Source of the DNA: CAYXDO01 sp964463485
GTDB lineage: Bacteria; Myxococcota; Kuafuiibacteriia; Kuafuiibacteriales; Kuafuiibacteriaceae
Direction of reading: 5' to 3'
Assembly (NCBI GenBank): GCA_964463485.1
Contig: CAYXDO010000265.1
Coordinates: 1-8,411, forward strand
DNA length: 8,411 bases
Part shown: positions 1-4,948 of the stretch, piece after piece
Layout of the letters: each line of letters opens with the position of its first letter
Position numbering within the stretch: position 1 is the first letter of the stretch
The notes under the pieces: generated by a model
Database searches by the model: none
What the model saw: the letters and a program-made list of their open reading frames with translations, nothing else
Told to the model about the DNA's origin: nothing
Position numbers and translations under genes: made by a program

Positions 1-104
1 GTCTGAATCGGATGTCTGAATCGGATGTCTGAATCGGATGTCTGAATCGGATGTCGGAATCGGATGTCTGAATCGGGTGTCTGAATCGGATGTCTGAATC
101 GGAT
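1..104. repeat. 13-bp tandem repeat array, eight units
   Basis: Eight head-to-tail copies of GTCTGAATCGGAT fill this stretch with no spacer and no phase slip. Unit 5 (53-65) has T4 changed to G, and unit 6 (66-78) has A12 changed to G; the other six are identical. The next 13 bases keep only the leading GTC and then break into a short CGTCGACA direct duplication (110-125). The array starts at base 1, so its true left end is not visible. A 13-bp period is not a multiple of three, which argues against coding, and it ends about 50 bp before the start codon of the next gene. The near identity of the units suggests recent slippage expansion. Function is unknown. Confidence 0.97.
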
Positions 105-154
105 GTCCGCGTCGACACGTCGACATTTGGTCCCTTCCGGTCTAGCGTGTCCGC

Positions 155-814
155 ATGAGTCACTGGGAGCATCGGCCGGAAGCCAACTGGAACCGATTTC
201 AATTCAACCAGCCCTACGCCAAGGGCCTCAAGCGGCTGAAAGAGGACGTCCTCGCCAAGACCGACTTCGACCCGGCGACGCTCTGGCAGTGGGGCACGAT
301 GCAGGCCATGGCGCTGATCGAGGTCCTCGGCGAGTGCGAGGCCACTTTTGGAGAACAGGGGCAACAGCTCGTCTTCCGCGCGCTTCGGCGGATCGGGTTG
401 GACATCGGCCGCCAGGTCCTCGCGGGCACGACGGTTCCCGAGGACTTCAGCACGGCTGAGTTCGTGTCCTTCTACGCCACGGTGATCAACCGGATCGTCT
501 ACGCTTCACTCGAGTCGCCGAAGATTCACGACGAGTCCAAGGCGACCTTCGACATCCTCTGGTGTCCGCACCAGGACCACTACGGCGCGTTCGACTGTCG
601 TGTGCAGCGGTATTTCGTGCAGGGGATGGTCGAGGCGGCGGAGGAGTACGGCAGGCGCTTCGGCTTCGAGGTTCGGTTCGACTCCACCATCCCCGCGGGC
701 GCGGAGACCTGTCACTTCACGATGTGGAAGGCAAGCTCCGCGGAGCGAACGGAGTGGCAGGAGTACACGGCCAAGCTCGAGAAGAAGGCGCTTCAGATCG
801 CCCGCGACAAGTGA
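155..814 (+). CDS. ATC hydrolase-like family protein (L-2-amino-thiazoline-4-carboxylic acid hydrolase fold)
   Basis: This 219-residue soluble protein has no signal peptide and no membrane segment. The N-terminal half (about 40-120) is helical. The C-terminal half carries the recognisable part: WCPHQDHYGAFDC (136-148), then a helix (151-168), a strand with a charged turn, and a terminal TCHF motif (185-188). A Cys-Pro in the first motif, a second Cys near an acidic residue and a late Cys-x-Phe are the pattern I associate with the ATC-hydrolase-like family (Pfam ATC_hydrolase). The founding member opens a thiazoline ring during L-cysteine synthesis, but most relatives have no assigned substrate. 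C137, C148 and C186 are the candidate functional residues. The ATG at 155 lacks a clear Shine-Dalgarno sequence; I chose it because it is the first start giving the family-like protein. The gene stands alone, convergent with the peptidase gene at 1029-1892. The coding call is firm; the family is recalled from motif shape only. A V4R-like small-molecule-binding domain is an alternative. Confidence 0.72.
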   Translation: MSHWEHRPEANWNRFQFNQPYAKGLKRLKEDVLAKTDFDPATLWQWGTMQAMALIEVLGECEATFGEQGQQLVFRALRRIGLDIGRQVLAGTTVPEDFSTAEFVSFYATVINRIVYASLESPKIHDESKATFDILWCPHQDHYGAFDCRVQRYFVQGMVEAAEEYGRRFGFEVRFDSTIPAGAETCHFTMWKASSAERTEWQEYTAKLEKKALQIARDK

Positions 815-879
815 GTGCGACAAAACGAGAGTTGTTTGGCTGACCGAATTTCCGGCGGTTTGACCGACGCAGCGTACCG

Positions 880-912
880 GAGCACAGAACAGCGGCGCTC
901 GCGCTGGTGCTC
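880..912. other. imperfect inverted repeat in the convergent gap 815-1028
   Basis: GAGCAC (880-885) pairs with GTGCTC (907-912), and inside it CAGCG (890-894) pairs with CGCTG (902-906). This leaves a 4-base bulge (886-889) and a 7-base loop (895-901). It lies 66 bp after the stop of the ATC-hydrolase-like gene, with no T tract after it. It could slow or end transcription from that gene, but the pairing may also be chance in GC-rich DNA. Apart from this and the hairpin at 986-1006, I see nothing in 815-1028. Confidence 0.4.
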
Positions 913-985
913 GATCCGGAGTCTTTAGCACGAGCACGTGTAGGAAATCGGCGAGCTCCATCGGTCCGCCGCTCGAGGTAGGTAG

Positions 986-1006
986 CCGCAGGCAAGATGC
1001 CTGCGG
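986..1006. terminator. perfect 9-bp stem-loop between convergent genes
   Basis: CCGCAGGCA (986-994) and TGCCTGCGG (998-1006) are exact reverse complements around the 3-base loop AGA. The stem is 23 bp from the stop codon of the minus-strand peptidase gene and 171 bp after the stop of the plus-strand gene, so on position it best serves the peptidase transcript. There is no run of T on either side, so it is not a classical intrinsic terminator. From memory, very similar CCGCAGGC...GCCTGCGG palindromes recur between genes in several GC-rich phyla, so it may be a copy of a dispersed palindromic repeat that also affects transcript ends. The inverted repeat is certain; the terminator role is inferred. 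Confidence 0.55.
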
Positions 1007-1028
1007 TCCCAGGGTTCTGGCCCAGACT

Positions 1029-1892
1029 TCAGGAGTTGCGCACGACCATGCTGAGCTCGGTGTGCCGCTGGTACACGAGCCCACGCGCAGACGAGCCTTC
1101 GTGGACCAAGTTTCCGGAAGTGGGGTCGACGTAGAAGCGATTGTCGCGGCCGGCTTGGGCGTTGCGGGTCGCCGGGTCGTGGTACGTGTAGAACGTGCGG
1201 CCGCTCTCGTCGGTGCCGCGGCCCGTGATCGTCACGAAGTGGTCGGTGATTCCGTCGCGGTTGTAGCTGCTGTCGCGGTGGGAAACGCCCGCAACGACCG
1301 GCCGGCCCGCCCGAAGCTCTGAGTCGATGTAGCTGCGCGCCTGGGCGGTGCGGTTCGTGGAGGTTTGGACTCGGCCCGCGCGATCCTCACCCGTGGCCAC
1401 CTGAATGCGATTCTCGGTGTTGGCCCCAGGATTGGCACCGGCCCGTTGAGCCATGTAGCGCGCCGCGCGGTAGCAGGCCCGACGACCCGCTTGGGGAACC
1501 CGAGCGTCGAACTGACTGACCCACGGAACTTCGACTCGAGAGTCCTGAGTGTCGTTGGAGCGGGAGCGGAGGCTTCGGGCCGTCGCATCTCGAGCCAAGT
1601 CGCCGGCCCGAAGGGCACCCATCGGGGCCTCCGCGCCGACCATCGGCGCGAACGTGCGGGCCCCGCCGGCCCACTTCAGGGCTTGCAAGTTCGGGTCGGT
1701 CGCTCCAAAGGCCTGCTCCGCCATGGCCAGCTGAACCGTCGCAACCTCCGCCGCCTGCCGGAGCGCCTCGAACTGCAAGGCCACCACGGCTGCCCGAAAT
1801 CCAACGTCCGACGGGATGCTGTTGCGCGACATGCCAAGGCGATAAGCACGCGGCGTGCCGCCTTCGAGCCACCCCATTCGACCGGAAAACAC
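1029..1892 (-). CDS. C39/papain-like cysteine peptidase domain protein
   Basis: The protein has 287 residues from a GTG start. A helical, Ala-rich N-terminal region (about 25-105) precedes the peptidase-like domain (120-285). EVPWVSQFD (121-129) supplies the oxyanion-hole Gln (Q127), ACYRAARYM (139-147) the nucleophile Cys (C140), DHFVTITGRG (217-226) the His (H218), and YTYHDPA (235-241) the Asp (D239). This Gln-Cys-His-Asp order, with LRAGRPVVAGV (193-203) between Cys and His, is the Peptidase_C39_2 layout; family members cut peptides or, less often, cross-links in the cell wall. No signal peptide, lipobox or membrane helix is seen, so it is cytoplasmic or leaves by a specialised secretion route. 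The GTG at 1892 has GAGAAG five bases upstream. The ATGs at 1877 (residue 6) and 1832 (residue 21, MSRNSIPSD) are alternatives without a better ribosome site. It diverges from the acyltransferase gene and shares the twin-palindrome region with it. No immunity or partner gene is evident. Confidence 0.78.
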   Translation of the reverse strand: MFSGRMGWLEGGTPRAYRLGMSRNSIPSDVGFRAAVVALQFEALRQAAEVATVQLAMAEQAFGATDPNLQALKWAGGARTFAPMVGAEAPMGALRAGDLARDATARSLRSRSNDTQDSRVEVPWVSQFDARVPQAGRRACYRAARYMAQRAGANPGANTENRIQVATGEDRAGRVQTSTNRTAQARSYIDSELRAGRPVVAGVSHRDSSYNRDGITDHFVTITGRGTDESGRTFYTYHDPATRNAQAGRDNRFYVDPTSGNLVHEGSSARGLVYQRHTELSMVVRNS

Positions 1893-1932
1893 CGCGACTT
1901 CTCGAAAAAGCGGTCGGCCCGTTCAAGCCCGC

Positions 1933-1970
1933 GTTGGGTCGATCCAACACGCGCGTTGGCTCGATCCAAC
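1933..1970. promoter_or_regulatory. twin near-palindromes in the divergent intergenic region (candidate operator)
   Basis: GTTGGGTCGATCCAAC (1933-1948) and GTTGGCTCGATCCAAC (1955-1970) differ at one base and each reads almost the same on both strands: outer arms GTTGG/CCAAC and a TCGA core. Their starts are 22 bp apart, about two helical turns, so two protein dimers could sit on the same face of the DNA. The pair lies 41 bp upstream of the GTG of the peptidase gene and 84 bp upstream of the ATG of the acyltransferase gene, a place from which one regulator could act on both promoters. No regulator gene is in the window. I see no convincing -35/-10 pair. A dispersed palindromic repeat is the main alternative. 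Confidence 0.5.
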
Positions 1971-2054
1971 GAGTCTCGAGCGCGCACCACCGATCCCATC
2001 CGGCGTTCTTCGAGTCCCCGTCTGCACCCCGAGGTGCTAGCCTCCCCGCGCGCG

Positions 2055-3485
2055 ATGGAGTTCCCGACGATCCAGTTCGTCTTCTTCGGCCTCGCGACCC
2101 TCACGATCTCCTGGCTCGTTCGGCAGAACAAGGTCGTACAGAGCTCGTTCTTGCTCTTCGCCAGCTACTTCTTCGCCTGGCGGTTCCAGCCGTTGTTTCT
2201 CGCCACGCTCGTCGGCTCGACGCTCGTGAACTTCTACGTCGGGCGCCTGCTCGTACGGTTGAAGGGCGATCCGAGGCGCAAAGTCGTGCTCGTGACGGGG
2301 TTGCTGCTCAACCTCGGTACGCTCGGCTTCTACAAATATTATGACTTCTTCGTCGACAACCTCGGCGACCTGCTCGCGTTCCTCGATCTGTCGGTCCACC
2401 TGCCGCTGCTCGAGCTCGTCGCGCCGCTCGGAATCTCTTTCTACACCTTCCAGGCGGTCGCTTATCTCGTGGATACCTACCGGGACAAAGCAGTGCAGCC
2501 GCGAAACTTGCTCGACTTTGCCTTGTTCATGGCGTTCTTCCCGAAGTTCGCGGCCGGTCCGATTTGTCGCACTCACCAGCTCTTGCCCCAAATCATGGCG
2601 CCCGCACCCGCCGCGATCCCCGAGCTCTCCCGCGCCGTCGCGCTGATCGCGACCGGGCTCGTCAAGAAGATGTTGCTCGCTTCCTACGTCGCGCAGAAGC
2701 TCACCACCGACGCGTTCCTGTCGCCGAGCGCATACTCCTCCCTCGAGCTGGTGCTCGCGGTCTTTGCTTACACCGCTCAGGTCTACCTCGACTTCTCGGG
2801 CTACACGGACATCGCGCGAGGCGTGGGGCTCCTGTTTGGATACGATCTTCCGGAGAATTTCAACTATCCCTACTCGGCCACCGATATCGGCGATTTCTGG
2901 CGGCGGTGGCACATTACCTTTTCGACTTGGCTGCGCGAGTATATCTATTTCCCCTTGGGCGGCTCTCGTGATGGGCCGATGCGAACCTATCTCAACCTCA
3001 TGATTACGTTCGTCGCGTGCGGGATTTGGCACGGCGCGTCCTGGGGATTCATCGTCTGGGGCGGGCTGCACGGGGTCGCCTTGTCGGCCTACAAGGCGTC
3101 GCTCGACGTCCGTAGGAAAATGGGTATCGACACCGACAGCCCGAGGCCCCTGTGGCTGCTCGTGGGAGGGTGGTTTCTCACGATCAACTTCTGCGCGTTC
3201 GCGAGGATATTCTTCAAGACCAACGATATTCCGACCGCGCTCGAGTATTTCCGAGCGCTCTTTGCCTTCACCTATCGCGGGAATGGCTTCGACCTCGGCG
3301 TGTTGTTCGTGACGATCTCGACGATCGCGTTGAATTTCTTCGGTCGGCGATTCTTCGATGGGTTCGTGGGTTGGCACGAGCGACTGCGAGCGCCGATTCG
3401 ACCGGTCGTCTGGGTTGGGATGATGCTCTTACTCTTCGCGCTCAAACCTTACGGCATGGAAGCCACCATCTATTTCGCGTTCTGA
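2055..3485 (+). CDS. MBOAT-family O-acyltransferase (AlgI/PatA/DltB type)
   Basis: This 476-residue polytopic membrane enzyme has the usual length for AlgI-type proteins. MBOAT proteins of this type take an acyl group, usually acetyl, from a cytoplasmic donor and pass it across the membrane for attachment to a polysaccharide, peptidoglycan or teichoic acid. Hydrophobic segments lie at about 5-22, 30-60, 77-96, 118-140, 154-172, 195-212, 230-262, 312-345, 366-385, 413-430 and 449-462. Family motifs are LVAPLGISFYTFQAVAYLVD (121-140), FPKFAAGPICR (162-172), YLDFSGYTDIARG (244-256), DFWRRWHITFSTWLREYIYF (280-299) and IWHGASWGFIVWGGLHG (324-340). H286 and H326 match the two conserved histidines, and by comparison with DltB H326 of the WHG motif is the likely catalytic one. 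The open frame runs upstream to 1365, but that part lies antisense to the peptidase gene. The ATG at 2055 starts a natural first helix (MEFPTIQFVFFG) and fits family length. GAGGTG at 2031-2036 is too far away to be a good ribosome site. The SGNH gene follows after one base, so the two are surely cotranscribed. Confidence 0.95.
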   Translation: MEFPTIQFVFFGLATLTISWLVRQNKVVQSSFLLFASYFFAWRFQPLFLATLVGSTLVNFYVGRLLVRLKGDPRRKVVLVTGLLLNLGTLGFYKYYDFFVDNLGDLLAFLDLSVHLPLLELVAPLGISFYTFQAVAYLVDTYRDKAVQPRNLLDFALFMAFFPKFAAGPICRTHQLLPQIMAPAPAAIPELSRAVALIATGLVKKMLLASYVAQKLTTDAFLSPSAYSSLELVLAVFAYTAQVYLDFSGYTDIARGVGLLFGYDLPENFNYPYSATDIGDFWRRWHITFSTWLREYIYFPLGGSRDGPMRTYLNLMITFVACGIWHGASWGFIVWGGLHGVALSAYKASLDVRRKMGIDTDSPRPLWLLVGGWFLTINFCAFARIFFKTNDIPTALEYFRALFAFTYRGNGFDLGVLFVTISTIALNFFGRRFFDGFVGWHERLRAPIRPVVWVGMMLLLFALKPYGMEATIYFAF

Positions 3486-3486
3486 G

Positions 3487-4932
3487 ATGTTCGAGTCGCT
3501 CAAGCCCAGGGTCTCGCTGGACGAGGCCACGCGAGAAAAAACGCCCCCGCGCGTGGGGATCCTCAGCCTCTGGGGCGTCGTCGTCGCCCTCTCGTTCTAC
3601 GGCGCACCCACGATTCGAGAAGAAGTCGAGAAGAGCCCGCTCGCCGAGTCCCCGGTTCGCGGAGTCGCGGCCGCGATCGAGTCGGTCGGCAATGCGCTCG
3701 GGGCCGGCGCCGCCCGCGGTCTGGTCGACGGAATTCGGCAGCGCGTTCAGGCCCCGCTTCTCGTGCTCGTGCAGCCCCTCGGCGCTCCGGACCTTCTGCC
3801 CGCGACGACGGCGACGGCGGCCGTTTCCGGGGAGGTCGCCCGTCACCACATCTCTCCCAAACCCAAGCGCAGGGTGCTCGTGATCGGCGCGTCGTCGATC
3901 CAGTTTGCGCTCGGAGTGGAGCTCGAGCACGAGGTCCCGAAATATCCGGGGGCCAAGGTGAAGCGCCTCGGAAAGCTCGCCACCAGCCTTGCGCGACCGG
4001 ATTTCTTCGACTGGCCGGCGACGCTCGAGACGCTCGCTCGCCAATTTCACCCAGACCTCGTGATCGCCAACTTCGGCGGCAACTGCGCGCAAGACATACC
4101 CGTTGGCTCCCAGATGATCGAGGCCGGGACACCCAAGTGGCGCAAAGAGTACGGGGCTCGCGTGAAGCAAATGATCGACATCGCCAAGAAACACGGAGCT
4201 GAGAGTATCTACATCGGTATGCCGAACATGCGCGACCCCGCGTTCGCCGAGAAGATGAAGCTCGTGAATTCCGTCCAAGAGGAGGTCGCTCGGGCCGAGG
4301 GTGCGACCTTCGTGTCGACCTGGGCGATGACTTCGGAGGCCGACGGAAGTTATCGCGAGACGGTTCAAATAGGCAAGAAGCGGGGCTTGCTGCGCACCTC
4401 CGACGGAGTTCACTTCAAGCCCTTGGGCGCGAAATTCATCGTCGACCATGTCCTGGCGGTCGCGGAGCGGACGTTCAGCTTGGGAGCCTCCGACCCAACC
4501 TTGGCCAGGGCCGAAGCACACTCGTTCGAGTCCCCGAGCTTGGCGCGCTCCGTCGAGTACGTCGGTTATTTGCCCAAGAAGGCGACGAGCGAGTCGAAGG
4601 TCCCGGTTGCGGTCATTTTTCACGATGGCAAGTGGTCCGACTGGCCAACTCATCCCCATCGCATGCTGCAGAAGACGGCGGAGGCCAACGGCTTCGCCTG
4701 GGTCGTCGTCAATGGCGCCGCCGCGCCGATCGCTCCCGTCCTCGCGAGCGAGCTGATGCCCGACCTCACGACGGCCCTTCCCGTGGACGGAAGACGGTGG
4801 CTGGTCGCGGGACCGCCTGGCGTCGAAGAGGCGATTTCAAGGCTAGCCCCGGCCCCCGTCTTCGAGGCCGTCGATCCGGCTACGGATCTCACCGATGTCG
4901 CAGTCAACGTGGCCAGTCGACTGCCGAAGTGA
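3487..4932 (+). CDS. membrane-anchored DUF459-type SGNH hydrolase with an extra C-terminal domain
   Basis: The protein has 481 residues. A charged cytoplasmic start is followed by one hydrophobic helix (about 22-40), then a periplasmic linker (41-125). The SGNH domain spans about 128-330. VLVIGASSIQFALG (130-143) is block I, with S136 in the nucleophile place and Ala where GDS has Asp. NFGGNCAQD (195-203) holds the block III Asn (N199). MPNMRD (245-250), a VNSVQEE stretch (260-266) and LRTSDGVHFKPLGAKF (302-317), with the D306-x-x-H309 pair, follow the DUF459 (SGNH) pattern closely. Proteins of this fold beside MBOAT enzymes transfer acetyl groups to, or remove them from, envelope polymers, as AlgJ/AlgX and PatB do. 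Residues 355-481 are extra: YVGYLPKK and VPVAVIFHDG look like the start of an esterase D-like alpha/beta-hydrolase, and AGPPG (441-445) stands where GxSxG would be, so this part is probably non-catalytic. The start lies one base after the acyltransferase stop and lacks its own strong ribosome site, implying translational coupling. Confidence 0.9.
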   Translation: MFESLKPRVSLDEATREKTPPRVGILSLWGVVVALSFYGAPTIREEVEKSPLAESPVRGVAAAIESVGNALGAGAARGLVDGIRQRVQAPLLVLVQPLGAPDLLPATTATAAVSGEVARHHISPKPKRRVLVIGASSIQFALGVELEHEVPKYPGAKVKRLGKLATSLARPDFFDWPATLETLARQFHPDLVIANFGGNCAQDIPVGSQMIEAGTPKWRKEYGARVKQMIDIAKKHGAESIYIGMPNMRDPAFAEKMKLVNSVQEEVARAEGATFVSTWAMTSEADGSYRETVQIGKKRGLLRTSDGVHFKPLGAKFIVDHVLAVAERTFSLGASDPTLARAEAHSFESPSLARSVEYVGYLPKKATSESKVPVAVIFHDGKWSDWPTHPHRMLQKTAEANGFAWVVVNGAAAPIAPVLASELMPDLTTALPVDGRRWLVAGPPGVEEAISRLAPAPVFEAVDPATDLTDVAVNVASRLPK

Positions 4933-4948
4933 CGCGCGAAGCGCGTCA
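4930..4948. terminator. stop-to-stop hairpin, probable bidirectional terminator
   Basis: TGACGCGC (4930-4937) and GCGCGTCA (4941-4948) are exact reverse complements around the 3-base loop GAA. The left end TGA is the stop codon of the SGNH gene. The right end TCA is, on the minus strand, the stop codon TGA of the 782-residue protein. The centre reads GCGAAGC, a sequence known from nucleic-acid biophysics to form unusually stable mini-hairpins. There is no flanking T run, so it may halt RNA polymerase weakly or mainly protect both 3' ends. Either transcript would end in this stem. The structure is seen directly; the terminator role is inferred from position. Confidence 0.65.

Noticed and set aside
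1..104. CRISPR array
   Set aside because: The units are 13 bp and directly adjacent with no spacers, and no cas gene is present.
103..459. 118-codon plus-strand open frame overlapping the first gene
   Set aside because: Out-of-frame shadow of the ATC-hydrolase-like gene, Arg/Gly-rich and without any motif.
1365..2054. Upstream extension of the MBOAT reading frame to 1365
   Set aside because: This part is antisense to the cysteine-peptidase gene, has Arg/Ser-rich random composition and would give a 230-residue non-membrane extension unknown in the family.
2037..3377. 446-codon open frame on the minus strand
   Set aside because: It mirrors the MBOAT gene; its Glu/Arg-rich composition is the usual antisense shadow of hydrophobic GC-rich coding, and the plus strand has clear family motifs.
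3442..4659. 405-codon open frame on the minus strand
   Set aside because: Antisense to the SGNH gene, whose block I, III and V motifs settle the coding strand.
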